This document shows, one piece after another, positions 1 to 11,998 of a DNA stretch of 55,779 bases (position 1 is the first letter of the stretch; every line of letters starts with the position of its first letter). A program made the translations under genes and the position numbers. The stretch spans positions 1 through 55,779 of the forward strand of contig NW_026516862.1 in NCBI RefSeq assembly GCF_025766255.1, read 5' to 3'. The notes under the pieces were generated by a model. It was given only the letters and a program-made list of their open reading frames with translations, did not search any database and was not told where the DNA came from. This DNA is from Zychaea mexicana. Lineage: Eukaryota > Mucoromycota > Mucoromycetes > Mucorales > Lichtheimiaceae.

Positions 1-1449
1 CGAGGCTGTTTCCAAGCTTAAATCCAGGCTTCCTGAAGTTCTCAAGGCTGCCAGCAAGTCACCAGAGGAACCCGAACCTTACACGCTTTGGGGCATTGCC
101 CTCGATAAGGATTCATCCGATGAAAAGCTAAACGTTCTTTTGGTCAAGTTCTTGCGCGCTAGGTAGGTCTTTACTCGCATTTACACTATCAAATATGGAT
201 TTTGCATTGCAAAATTTACGTCTAACTGTTATGATGTATAAAGAGATTTGAACCTGGATTTGGCGAGCAAAATGTTGAGTGACAGCATAGCTTGGCGAAA
301 GGAATTCAAGGCAGACAGTATCTTGGACGAAGAGTTTGATGAGTCTGTCTTTGGCGGTGTCGGGTACATTCACAAGACTGATAAAGAAGGCCGTCCTGTT
401 TGCTACAACTTCTACGGTGAATTGGACCAGGAAGCCGTTTTTGGCGATTTGCAAAAGTATATGTCGTTTTAAGTTCTAATGCCTCAACATGCTGAATAAC
501 AAATCATGAGCTTATGTGTATATAATTTCTTGATCAACCTCAAGGTTCATCCGTTGGAGAGTTCAGCTTATGGAAAAGGGTGTCAAACTTGTCGACTTTG
601 TTAATGTGGATACCATGGTCCAGATTCACGATTACAAGGGCGTTTCTATGTTTGGTCGTACGGCTAATTCCAAACAGGCCACAAAGGAGATTATCAAAAT
701 CATGCAGGACAACTATCCTGAATTTTTGGTAACTATATTTTTCCTTGGGACGAATCTTTGAAGGGAAAAAGCAGTGAAGCCTTTTCTGGGTGATGATGAC
801 ATTTTGCTGTGCTTGGGCCAGATTCTAATATTTCATCATTAGTCAACCAAATTCTTTGTCAACATACCCTGGTGGGGCAGGTACGAAAACACATGCTAAG
901 CTTATTCGTTTAAACCATATTTTAACTGTTTGTACCTGGTAAATAGCAAAATCTTCAAGCTAATTCGCCCACTGTTGCCAGAAGCTACTGTTAAGAAGTT
1001 TGTCGTTTGCTCAAAGTAAAGTATACATCAGGTCTACTAGGAATATTTACAGTAGCTTATTATTGTATGACTAATTTGCTCAATTATTTTTATATTATAA
1101 TAGCGACGAGTTGATTGAGACACTATCACAATCGATTGAAGTTGAAATCTTGCCGTCAGTATATCGACAAGGAGTAGCAAAGGATGCAGGTTCGGACGTT
1201 GCTGTAAAGTCTGAAAACAAGACCGTTGGTACAGAGGAAGAGGCTGCCGATACTCCTGTTATTAACACCACCACTGAGGACACGAAGAAGGAGACAGAAA
1301 CTTCGCCTGAAACCGAGAATGCCATCAAGGACTCTCCTGAAGAGTCTACTGCTCGTGCTACTATCGAAACACCAGAATCGGGTAGTCGAAAGGAAGAAAA
1401 GAAGCCTGCAATTGCTACTACCGACAATAAGGAGGAAGCCACTGCTTAA
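1..1449 (+). CDS. SFH5: Sfh5-type phosphatidylinositol transfer protein (Sec14/CRAL-TRIO), 5' truncated
   Basis: The gene enters the window already open, and 336 residues remain. I read exons 1-162, 244-456, 545-728, 843-880, 947-1015 and 1104-1449, all with GT..AG introns and a continuous frame. A CRAL-TRIO N-terminal helix segment (LVKFLRAR) is followed by the Sec14 lipid-binding domain, with VDFVNVD, QIHDYKGVS, DNYPEFL and FFVNIPWWG, and then a Lys/Glu/Thr-rich tail (about residues 235-336). The pattern LMEKG...DF...HDYKGVS is that of the yeast Sfh5 branch rather than Sec14 itself. Family members bind phosphatidylinositol, and yeast Sfh5 also binds haem; they act in the cytosol and at ER-plasma membrane contacts. 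The acidic tail is longer than in yeast Sfh5. The gene converges on the SH3 gene, with 318 bp between stop codons. The true start lies left of the window. Confidence 0.88.
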
Positions 1450-1767
1450 GGCATCGCATCTTTGCTTTGCTTTATGAACTCGTACTGAAACACCATCGTA
1501 TCAGCTAATAACTGAACTCACCCCTCTCCCCGCTCTTTTACCCAGCTACATTACACTCTTTTTTTTACACTATACTCGATATATTATACTCTTACTTTCT
1601 TATTTAAATACAATAGTTAATGTTTCCCCGTTTTTTATAATGAAAAGAGAGACGTCAAAATGATGCCAGGGAGAAAGAAAAAAGAGGAAGAAGGGGGCAG
1701 GGAGTGAGCAGTTCTAATATTTCCAGGAAGAGTTGAGTAAATAGTTAACATATAGAGTGATCAAGCC
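1450..1767. other. Convergent 3' intergenic spacer
   Basis: This spacer lies between two stop codons and is AT-rich, with pyrimidine runs near 1515-1570 and a purine-rich stretch near 1655-1700. I see no gene. It should hold the two overlapping 3' UTR and polyadenylation regions. Confidence 0.6.
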
Positions 1768-2913
1768 TTAGGTATTGTACAATGAACTGCCCCGTTTACT
1801 AAGACGCGGATCATTCGCGCTGAGACTAGCACCACCAGCCGTGCTAGAAGCCATTGATGGTGAAGTTGATCCTTGGATACAGTGCATCGGGAACACACCA
1901 CGGGTGCTTCCTCTGGTCAGATTTGCACCGAGGCACCAGCCATCATCATATTCTGCGTACACCTGAACCTGATCACCTGGATGCACGTAGATCTCATCGT
2001 CGAGTGTTGGTGCGTACGTGGACACGACAGTGTACGTGCCAAGCGGTGGGTGTTGCCAAGGATCCTGTTGCGGTGGTAGTGGTGGTGGTGGCTGTTGTGT
2101 CATTGGCGGTGAGGCTGCAGTGGCAGCGAACGCTGGAGCGGGCGCAAATGTGGAGTTCGGTTGCTGATGAGCGTATGGTTGAGTGAGAGCTGGAGTATAG
2201 TACTCGGCGGCAGCCACTGGACCAGCAGCGGCGACATGAGGAGGCGGTGTGTTCATGCTACCATACGTTTGTGACATGGGTGGTTGTTGAGATGGTGCTG
2301 TCGCCGACGGGCCAGCAAAGAAATCGTTCTGGCCAAACGACGAGACGCGATGGCTGATCGAGGGACGCCGGGTTCGTCTCTTTCGTCGTTTGACAAAGAG
2401 GATGGCAATAAGACTCAGTGCAAGGGCAGCAACAACAGCGACAACAATACCACCAATAGCGCCTCCGGAGATCGACGAAGAGTCTTCAGCCATGGCTACG
2501 CTGGCAGTGGCGGTTGCGGCATTTGTACTTGAGGCGGTATCTTCGGGCGTTTGCGTTTGGATTTGTTGCGAGGGTGTGGTAAAGACCTGATACGGCGGGG
2601 TAGTGGTAGTGCTGCTAGGAGGCGTCGGGAATGCAGTAACGCTCTGCGACTTGTCGTTTACAAACGAAATGTCTGACGATTTGGCGTTCGCTACGTATGA
2701 TTTAGTTAAAGATCACATTAACATACGCACATTGAACTTGAGAAGAGTTCTGTTTGTCTGTGTACCTGCAGAGGAGGAAGGGGCTGCTGATTCCGGCTTT
2801 TTGGTAGCGCTTTGCTTTGCGGATTCAGATGCAGCGGGTTGATCTTCTTGGGGAGTAGCGCGTTTGTTTAATGGGATTTTGGCATGGTCATGACCACTGA
2901 TAGCTGCGTGCAT
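1768..2913 (-). CDS. Single-pass membrane protein with C-terminal SH3 domain (Fus1-like architecture)
   Basis: The minimal model starts at the ATG at 2913 and uses exons 2766-2913 and 1768-2690, giving 356 residues. The intron 2691-2765 has GT..AG ends and keeps phase. The order is: an N-terminal segment with a KR dibasic site, a Ser/Thr/Pro-rich region likely to be O-mannosylated (about 20-115), one TM helix (about 125-149, GGAIGGIVV...AILFV), a basic stop-transfer (KRRKRRTRR), a Pro/Gln-rich linker, and an SH3 domain (about 267-325) with DDEIYVHPGD, the Trp of DDGWCLG and the GVFP strand. Yeast Fus1 has the same layout, a glycosylated ectodomain plus cytoplasmic SH3, and acts in mating fusion; similarity here is architectural only. 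The 5' end is unsure: an upstream exon with a signal peptide is possible but I could not join one in frame. Confidence 0.72.
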
Positions 2914-3348
2914 TGCTGTTTTTAACAAGCAGACACCATACGATAAGGAATGGGAAAGGAAAGGGTTGAAAAGTATGAGAATAAAGAAAAGGAAATGGAA
3001 CCCGCGACCAAACCAAAACGAAATCCCAATGCTTTTTCGGTGTAACATTGGGTTTGGGCACACAGCAATTGTTGGATGTGCAACATGAAGGCGCACTGAT
3101 CTCTCTCGCATTCGCCCCTCTTTGTGTCTCTTTGTCTGCAATGTTAAAGAAATATATTAGATTGTACAAGAGCAGGGGGGAGAGACTGGCCCTTTCTTCT
3201 TTTTAATATAGAAGCAACAATGAATAAATCGAGGGCCTAATGAGATGCATGTATACACAGCTGGATCTATTATTCTGCTTTTTCTTCTTTGTTCCATTAC
3301 TATTATGTACTATGTACTATTATACTGCTCTTTCTGTTTTCTTCTCTT
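2914..3348. other. Intergenic, Fus1-like 5' region and uL4m 3' flank
   Basis: This holds the upstream region of the SH3 gene and the 3' flank of the ribosomal protein gene. Short open frames around 2888-3169 on the minus strand encode Phe/Leu-rich peptides that could include a signal-peptide exon, but I found no splice pair that keeps phase. Otherwise I see nothing specific. Confidence 0.45.
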
Positions 3349-4383
3349 CTATGCTGAGCCTAAGACAGATTCCAAGGTCTCCACTGCACTCTTTTCGATG
3401 ACCACCTTGTCATAGGTCAGCAAGTCCAGCACGTTTGTCTCCTCCACGTAGATAACTTCACATCTGGGAATGTTGCGAGCAGCCAACTCGAGGTTCTCAT
3501 TAAAGTCATTGGTGACGATCAACATGGTCGACGGCTCATCGTCGTTGCCGTGGGTTTGCGTCAGGATGTGATTAAATTCACGCGTCTTCTTGCTGTCCAG
3601 CACATCCAGGCTGTCCACAACAGTCAGCTGATCTTGTGCGTACTTTGTACTTAATGCCACACGTAGACCCAGTACTTGTACTTTGCGTGGAAGTTCCGTG
3701 CTGTGATCCCTTGGTTTGGGACCAAATGCAGCGCCACCTATTAAATTAAACAATACAATTTTCATTTAGCTTGCGTACAATATCTCCACACTGCAGATAC
3801 CATCTCCTTCAAAAAACCAGCTTTCCAAACTTTACCTCCTCGGAAATGGGGTGCCTTCATGTCACCCACACGAGCTTTGCCTCGACCCTTCTGTGGTGCT
3901 GCCTTTTTACCAGTGCCAGCAACTTCCGATCGTCCCTTTGCTGAATGCGTGCCCTGTCGCATACCGTCCCGTTGCCATATAACCACGCGCTGCAAAATAT
4001 CTCGTCGTAAAGGTGCACCGAAAACTTCTCGATCGAGGTTCATAATAGATAATGGTTCACTTGTTTTGAAATCGCGGACGAATGCTTCAACATGTTTTGG
4101 AAATGGTGAAACTATGAATCGTTGTCATTAATCGTTGAAATTATACGTCGCATTCAGTCACGTAGTTGCTTTTCGTTATATCAATTCCGAGGTAAGGGGA
4201 AAAAAAGAAATACCTTGAGGGGTTATGTTGGTTGCTGTTGCCAATGCGCGCTTTTGTACAGTGATCTAGTTTAGGAATAAGGCCCGTATGTTAGTATTTT
4301 GTCATGGCGCCACAATGTTTTAGAAACGACAGTACCTTGGCCACGTTGGCTGAGGCCAATGAAATGGGCTTCATAAATGACAT
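3349..4383 (-). CDS. MRPL4: Mitochondrial large-subunit ribosomal protein uL4m
   Basis: Four exons, 4336-4383, 4214-4265, 3836-4111 and 3349-3737, give 254 residues, and every junction keeps phase. The first 35 residues (MSFMKPISLASANVAK...) are basic, hydroxylated and acid-free, as in a mitochondrial presequence. The body shows the uL4 signature: FGAPLRRDILQRVV, RQGTHSAKGRSEVAGTGKK, PQKGRGKARVGD and the FRGGG...FGPKPRDHS loop that reaches into the exit tunnel. The C-terminal half forms the globular Rossmann-like part, ending near VVIEKSAVETLESVLG. Its role is assembly of the mitoribosomal 54S subunit. A TACTAAC branch site is visible in intron 1 near 4295. No paralogue is seen in the window. 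Confidence 0.95.
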
Positions 4384-5486
4384 TTTTTGTTTTTGTGTTG
4401 GTGGTGTAGCTCGGTCGGCAGTAAAAGTTGACACCTGCTTGGTGGCGGTAAACAATTTGAGGTGTAATGGCAAGCCGACCGTCACCGTCACACCAGCCTC
4501 TGTGAAGCGGGGCTACAAGCATCGTTTTACATACTTGGTAGCTGTCAGTTGCATCACATGAGCCAAGTGACATTTGCTCACCAGGTCCCAATAATGATGC
4601 AAGGTGACATAAACCAAACCAGAGACTCTAAGAAAACATTTAAAGATCTTGGCACTAAAGTACTAATATCAACACATGTATAGCATATGCAGTAGGCCTG
4701 GCTATTTTTAATCATCGTGATGATGACATGTTTAAAGCCGTTCTTGCCCGTGCTTGCGTGTGCACAACAAGTACGAACTCTATACTGATGTGTGGCTCGG
4801 AGGAAGAAGCTGTTTAATACAAGATTTACCATTGGTAGCTCTCACTTGCTGCCTAAAAGTACTAGTACTACTACTTTTAATACTGGTCGCTTTGTGTTGC
4901 TCTCGCTAATTCTTCAACAACGCTCTATCCCCTTTTCTTTTTACCCCTTGCATAAAGATGAAGAGCTTTCTGTGTGTCTCAAAATCTGCTCTCTCGGCAC
5001 ACATGGAAGCCACAATGCTGTTGTATATCATGCACACCGTACATGTATCATCCCAACAGCAACAGCAGCCTTCCATTACCGGCCGGACCGGCCCCTCAAC
5101 TTTGCGGTGAGAGTTTCAAGATTAAACAAAACAGAAGAAGTACATTCACTAAAGTATTAGACACAACAAAGTATAGACTGATTCTCTTTTTAATTACGTA
5201 GTATCTAAGATGTGAGAAAGATGTAGTAAACTGTATAAAAACAAGAAAAATTAATACAGACAAAAAAAGTAAAACAAGAGAGAGAAGTTTAACAAGAAGA
5301 GAGTAATAATGGTCTGTATACAAGGACGAGCAGTATAATAGAGAAAACAAGGGGAGGGTTTGATCTACAGATCCAGCCGCAGGTTTTTTTTTTCATGGGG
5401 AACGGACATTAAGCGTGAGTATGGTTGTCATAGTGGCAGGTTGTAAGGGGAAAACAAGTAATAACAGTATTATTATATGATGAGTG
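4384..5486. other. Intergenic, 1.1 kb upstream of uL4m
   Basis: This stretch contains the uL4m promoter (proximal part) and the 3' flank of the transporter gene. Short open frames on both strands (for example 4792-5160 plus) have low-complexity composition and no recognisable motif. I see no gene, tRNA or repeat worth naming. Confidence 0.5.
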
Positions 5487-7462
5487 TTAGTGGTGGTCGT
5501 GGTTGTTATTAGGACCATCGAATCTTGAATCGTAGTCATCATAATGATTAGGTTTTGTGGGCGTATCCGGTGGAGAAACAGTGATCTCGACCTGTGTAGT
5601 TGGTGTGTCGACCATGTCCCGGCTGTATTTCTCCTTTGGTGTGCCTGGCAGAGTTAGACTGGAGCCGCCGATTTGGGTATTTGAACCGTCAAAGTCGTTA
5701 AAATTTGTTGTAATCTTCGGCATCGTTAGATTGGAGCCACCAATACGGGTGGCTGAGCCGTCTTGAACTACCATAATATCCTCTTCGTCACGGCCAGGAG
5801 GAGTTGTCGTCTCCGCCTTTTCCTGGTCCTGTTGCTGGCCGCGTTTGATCCATCTCTTCATAATATCGACTTCGATGTTACCCAGAATGAGTTGCTCGAC
5901 GTGGTAAAGAAGTAGCGGTGTAGATAGGACGCCGATTTTGCCGGGGTCACCATGCTGATACAACACGTTGATCAGCGGCATGCCGAGGGCCACAGTTTTT
6001 GTTGCACCACAGTACTGTTTATAACCAACAGAAGAAATGGTTAGTATCTTACTCGTCAGCTCTGGCTGCATATCCTCTTAATTATTTACCATAACAGCAA
6101 CAGTGTCTTCGCGGGAATACCGAAGGCGTTCGAATACACGCTGTCCAGGCACCCAGTGGGGCATAGGTAGATACGCAAGGAACCAACAAGTGCCCGAGAA
6201 CAGGATGTAAAACCCGGCGTTGATGATGGCCACTGCAACGACATCGACCGCGTTGATGTTTCCAAAGGAGCCTGCGTGAATCGCATCTGAGAATGTTGAC
6301 CACACCAGCGTCAGCAGGCAGACACTGCTGACATCTGACAGGCGGCACTTTACTTTGAACTTTGCAATCGGTTCTGGAAATACCCATTGGATGAGCTGTC
6401 CGACAACCAATGGCACAAGTACAGTGATTCCAAGCTGCTTCAGAACAGATACAAAATCGATTGTGCCATCCACAGTGCTGGATGTTTCGTTCTCTGGGGT
6501 CGCATCGATCAAAGGCTCTTGGAAGACTTGGAGCAAAGCAGGTGAAACGAAGATACCGAGTACGTTGCCAAGCGCGGCATTCATCAAAGCTATTTTTTCC
6601 AGTCAGAAGAGCTATTCTCATAAACAGGTTTTTGCTATGACGTTTTGTTATTGCTAGGTTACAGAAAAATAAGGTTAATTACCTGTTGCTTCGTTACCGC
6701 CTGCGTTTTTCGTCATGACAACATTTGAGGAAACAGTCGTAGGAGTGCATGCGGCAATGACGATACCGATTAGCAGAAGCGAGTTTAGATTCATATGGAC
6801 CTTAAAAAACAGAATCACGAGACCAAAGACGAAGAAGGGTATGAAGATGAGGTTAATGACTTGGACGAGCATATGCAATCGGACGCGAAGAACAGTTCTG
6901 GCCAACGTTTGTGTGCGGAGTGACAATCCCGAGATCAAGAAAATCACAATCACGGCACCTGGAAAAAGATCGACACGAGAAAAAGGAAACGATTGATTAG
7001 CAACAAAGCAAAGCATCAAAAAAATCAATGTCTGTCGACTGTTGTTAGAGGCGTACCCCATTTGATCGTCCATTCGGCACGAATGTATCCGCCCTGTCGA
7101 GCCACGTCTGGTACTAATATGGCGAGCATGATGACAAACGCAAGGCCGACCAAGAACCAATATCGTTTAAAGAGGCTCTTGGCAACAGCCCAAGTCTTTT
7201 TGCCGGCTCTCCGTAACTTCTCTTTTCGTGTTGAGGGTATGTTTGAGGACGATTTATCAGAGACAGTGTTCGATAGCGGGGACGGCCGATAGCCTTGCTG
7301 TGACGAAGAGAGTTGGTGCTGTGATGGTGGAATGGTAGTAGAGTCGCTAGCCAGTGACGTGCTGGACTTAAGTCTATGTTCGTTCATTGCGAGTTTGAAT
7401 AGACCGAGAAAGATGGAGGGCGACGATGGATGAGATGACGATGAAGACGATGGCCATGGCAT
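5487..7462 (-). CDS. RCH1: Rch1/SLC10A7-type solute carrier (bile acid:sodium symporter fold)
   Basis: Exons 7057-7462, 6683-6958, 6090-6589 and 5487-6014 give 569 residues; all introns are GT..AG and in phase. A second in-frame ATG at 7387 would give 544 residues, and I cannot decide between them. The protein has a Ser-rich N-terminus, a basic stretch (STRKEKLRRAGKK), then about ten hydrophobic helices. Conserved pieces of the SLC10A7/Rch1 branch are visible: FLISGLSL, CTPTTVSSNVVMTKNAGGNEA and YCGATKTVALGMPLI. Yeast and Candida Rch1 are plasma-membrane negative regulators of calcium uptake, so a similar role is inferred. The C-terminal 130 residues are an unusual hydrophilic Thr/Pro/Asp-rich tail with short repeats (GGSNLTMP, GGSSLTLP), longer than in typical members. 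Confidence 0.9.
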
Positions 7463-10400
7463 GCTGGAAGGCTGTACTTTTATATGTAAAGGAAGAAAAG
7501 AAAAAAAAAGATATTTGATTGCTTTCTGCAAGTCTTTATCGCTGCTATTTTGGGATGATCAATAAGGAAAGGGGGAAAATGTTTATGTAGACTCGTTTGG
7601 GGGGATCTGAGCAAAAAGGGGGGTGGAGAAAGAGAGAGAGAATGAATAATAACACCGTAAGCGAGTAAGATTGTCGGTTGTCCGAAAGGAAGGAAGAAGG
7701 GGTTATTGAGAGCTTATACAAGCAAGCAAGCACAGTGCTATTTGGGGGGGTGAGGGCATACATAGCGCTTTGCACCATTGTTCTTGTCTCGTCTCTCATA
7801 CCACTGTTAGCTCTCTGCCTCCTTTCCACATGAATGCCTTTGGTGACAGCAGTAATGGGCAACGCAACACAGCTCATCAGCAGCAGCAGTGATGATGAAA
7901 TGTAGCCGCTGAACTTTCTCTTTTGTGGTTGCTGCAGTGACTTGCTTCTTCCGCGGCTTGCTGCTGGCGCGCGACGCAGAGACAAAACGGCAATCATTGC
8001 GTTTTCCAATGAACATTCGATTTTGGGTAAAGACCCGCGCGAGGAGCGTTAAAACGATAAAATTATGCACTTTTATTTACACAATACTACGCACGACCGA
8101 GCAGCTTTGCTTGTTTGGTCTTCTGCTAACGGAGCGAACGGCGCGGGCAAGCAAAATGAGCAGTGTGAGACAAGAAAAGACCATAATTTTAAAATAGCAG
8201 ACTCCTGAAAAGCGAAAATCGCCACCTTTGTAGCTAGTAATAGTAGCTCAGCGCTACTGTATCAGTAGTAGACCCAGAATTTGTAGTCTGTTTCTTAGAA
8301 GAACACCTCTTTCCTCTGTCAATTTCTGTTTTGTGGGTCCGAAGAATCGGAACCCCTTTTTAATATTACTCTTGGTGCCTCCTCCCTTTTCTTGTTCTTC
8401 CTTAATATCTATAAGAGAATGATCAACAACAACGAATGATTGACTGTCAATTCTTTATAGGTGGTTAAATAAAACGTTGCATTACTACACATGTTGACAA
8501 AGTTCTAAATATACACCACATGCGCGCTGCGTTCTGTTCTTTTCGTGCACATCTCTCTCATTCTCTTTGTGTCCAGTTATCGCCACTGACTAGCTTCTCA
8601 CTCAGCCGCACACATGCTCATCATCATCATCTGGCTCGAGCGGTAATCTTTTTATGCATATGCTCACCTAGTTGTTCTCTATTATTTTAAATTATGTACG
8701 GATATAAACAGCTACCGTATGAGTAGTTGACGACACTATTCCATCGCTGTATGGTAGGTCGCGATCATCACTACTGTGCGAACATGGCTCCCAAAGAACG
8801 CATTTTACGGAACGGCTTTTTGGATAATGTTGTCGATGCTATTCACTCTCCTAGAAATGCAAGGCTAGATAGCGGGCGCTGCTCATCACTAACTAAGTTT
8901 TGTCTTTGCCACCCAGATTAGCATGACAAACGTGAACTTTGCTTAAATTCGTCGGTGCAGTACTTGTGCCAGCTGACAACAAACTTTGAATTGTTTCCAT
9001 GTGAGCCCAGCTATTTAGTGTTTCTGACTTGACTTTTAAAGTATGGATACTGCAGAGAATATGATTTTATCGAACTGGACTGAGAAACAAATGGCGGATG
9101 ATATGACTCTATAATAGCTATGTTTCTGATTATCAAGCGCATCAGAAATCTAAAAAGGAAGTATGTCGTGCACTTACTTCTATACAGGCTTCTTTTTTTT
9201 TGCTTTTTGCCACTCAGCGTAGAGGTTACAAAAGCTAACCAAGCAATAGTCTACACTCTGCATGATAACACATTTGACTTTGACCACACGAAAAAAAAGG
9301 AGCGCGTGTGTCACCTTGAAGAGCCGCATTTACCTATCGTTCCCGTTTTACCTAATTCTCGATCCCTGATTGAAAATGACATACATCACATATGATGATT
9401 CTTTCGAGGAGTATTTAGCAGTTTAAAGGGAAAAAAAGGGGCGGAGAAAAGTAAACAAGTGCCACGTACTCATCGCATTTAATATGGTTTGTTAGAAGTA
9501 GCGGACGTACTAACTGTTACACTCCAGAGATCTACTTTACAACAAGCAGCAGCGTCTGTTTATATCGCGGAGCTGAGTAATAATCGTGTTTGCATTTTTG
9601 CTTACAGTAATGGATGCAAAACTCTAATGCAGCATGCTGCAATGCCAAAATCGTGGCATCCCGAGATTTTTAAGTATGTAGGTCAGATTCTTTCTCTCTT
9701 TCTATCACTTTACAGAGCCCCTTCCCTTTGTCCCTTTTCCCAAGCTTACACTTTTTGTATGCCAAAATTAATGTAATGCCGATTGTGTGACTAACTCTTC
9801 TGCATAATTACGCTGAAATATGATTTTACATGTTTGTCGATTCTTCTGTTGTCTCGCTAAATGTTAACGATTGTTATTCCGTCAGCATTCTCCTCTGCAA
9901 TTATCAACATTGAGACTAACCAGGTGCGCGCACTACCACATACGCCACCACCGCGCATTGCTAACGAATAACCCCTTTCGCGTATCATGGTTCTTAAACT
10001 TTAAAAACAACTCTATAACAACTGACATTGATGATGCTTACTGTAGATCTGTTGTTGGTCAATTGTGTAATCTTACCCAGCATAATAGAGTCACTTCATG
10101 AACTCTAGTAATACTGGAATGCTATCATGTATTTATCGACATGCCAAAATAAGAGATAGACGATGATGAGGGAGAAAAGCAAGCAGTGTATACCTCAAAC
10201 CTTTGAGAATTATACTTTTTAGGCAATATATACATAGTAGTATGACATCCACGTTGTAATTATCTACTACTATATGCAATCATACTGGACGGTACGCTAT
10301 AATAGAGTAATCATCTTAGGATCTGACTAAAGACATTTTTTTTGGATGCTAAGAAGACATTCTGACGGGTAAAATCTAAATATCTACAATAAACAATGCT

Positions 10401-11998
10401 GCAGTTTTGTTTAACTTTGTTTGTTTCAGTTGCGCTTATTCGGCGTTTGTGTTACACCTCTAAAAAGCAGTAGATGCAAACATCTTTTATGTGTTGTAGA
10501 TATGGCTACACTTGTGGCTATGTCGTTCATACAGTTTTAAAGGCGACAATCTTTGCCGAAGGGGCGATTTTATGTTCTATGATAACATCTGCTAATGTAC
10601 AAGTGCGTTGAATGACTTTCCTTACAGTAGCATTTATTTTTAAAACGGCCAGCAAATTGTGTATTTTTCTTATAGTAGGGGTAACTGGCGGCGAACGTGC
10701 AGCATGCACGGTTGTTGATCCGTTTTGCTAGACAAATTCCCTACTTTTTTCACTCTTCTCTGATGCTTGCTGTAAGCCCTCCATATATCGCACGGGGACA
10801 AATTGTAGAAGCTCTTACATGCGTTTCCTTTTGCATCCGCTAATAGATTTGGCTCGGATACAGTATTACTCTATCGTAATTTGACACTGTTTAAATCTAT
10901 TGTACTTTTGCTTGGATGCTTCTCATTCAAAAACAAGACCGAATTACGATGCTCAATGAAAAATAGTCTTAATGGTATCATACGAGAGCGACAGCAATAT
11001 GTACGCCATGGCAAATCACCACTACTGTGGTGGCAAAGCAAAAACAAATCTACATGCGGATCATAGGGAGTGGAGCACATTTGATATATTTATTATTGGT
11101 AGTAGTAATAGTAGTAGTAGCGGACTACCACTGAAGCACCTATTAACCAACGAAGGAACGTTGTAAACGAAGGAGCAGTTTAACAGAAATAGAAGCGAAG
11201 CCCGCATCATGTTGATGTTTATACGTCGGTAGGTTAAGAAAAATATAAAATTTACAATTAATAGCACTTTAACACTATTGAAAAGAAATAACCTGAGGGA
11301 CTGCTTTACACGATGATCAAGAAGGAGAGCAAAAGCATGTTACCTGTACGATGTATGATTTTCCTCATTCAACTTCATTCAGGGAACCGAATTCCATCCA
11401 ACAAGTTACTCAAAGAAGTAAAGTGAAACATGCACAAGCAAAATTTATCTTCACCCCCGTTCTCATCTTTTACATACGTGCTCTGTTCATCATCTCTCCC
11501 TTTATATTTTTATTGCTGGAGAATGATAGAGTTCAGTCGCACGTGCGTGTACCGTAAACATGGACGCAGCAGCATAAAACGATCTGTTCTCCTCTATGCA
11601 GCTGTATATTACGTTGAGGCTTAGCATTGGTTTAAATTACCGTGTTAAGTAAATTTTACTGTTTTTCAGCAGTGGATACTTGAGGTTACAAAACCGGGGA
11701 AATCATCACCATCACCGTCATCATCATACTGTAGATACCAGTAGTAAAGATAAATTTTTGAACATCTAGTACTCTTCTATTCATTAATTATTATTGAATC
11801 ACATCATTGATCTTGTATCTTGGTCTTACCGCTAGAAAGTAAGGAAGTTCAGGGCGACGCCAGAAGAAAGACAAAAGCGCGAGGCATACCAGTTTGAGCT
11901 GAGGTCAACCTCTTCTACCTCTTCTTTTTGTTTTACTTGCTCTCTTATTCTATATTTTACGTGTTACCGATATATTATAGATTGGTATTATATACCAC
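7463..11998. other. 4.5 kb divergent intergenic region
   Basis: This gap separates the Rch1-like gene (minus) from the 651-aa membrane protein gene (plus). The first 0.6 kb has purine runs (7500-7650) and CAG-type repeats near 7870-7900, consistent with promoter and UTR. Simple repeats include an AGT/AGTA-rich run at 11101-11120 and a CAT/CAC run at 11702-11727. Many short open frames occur (for example 8727-8921, 9120-9395 and 10527-10709 minus), but none has a domain motif or a splice partner. No tRNA, 5S or snRNA was recognised. Unrecognised non-coding RNA or decayed elements remain possible. Confidence 0.45.
11101..11120. repeat. AGT-rich simple repeat
   Basis: Short imperfect trinucleotide run (AGTAGTAATAGTAGTAGTAG) in intergenic DNA. 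It is likely a neutral microsatellite. Confidence 0.7.

Noticed and set aside
4408..4470. tRNA-like A-box (TAGCTCGGTCGG) upstream of uL4m
   Set aside because: No matching B box (GGTTCGA-like) at the right distance and no acceptor-stem pairing; treated as chance.
4792..5160. 122-codon open frame on the plus strand
   Set aside because: Low-complexity Ser/Thr/Leu composition, no motif, no splice partner.
9489..9776. 95-codon open frame in the large gap
   Set aside because: Ends in a pyrimidine-rich stretch, no conserved motif, no convincing promoter or partner exon.
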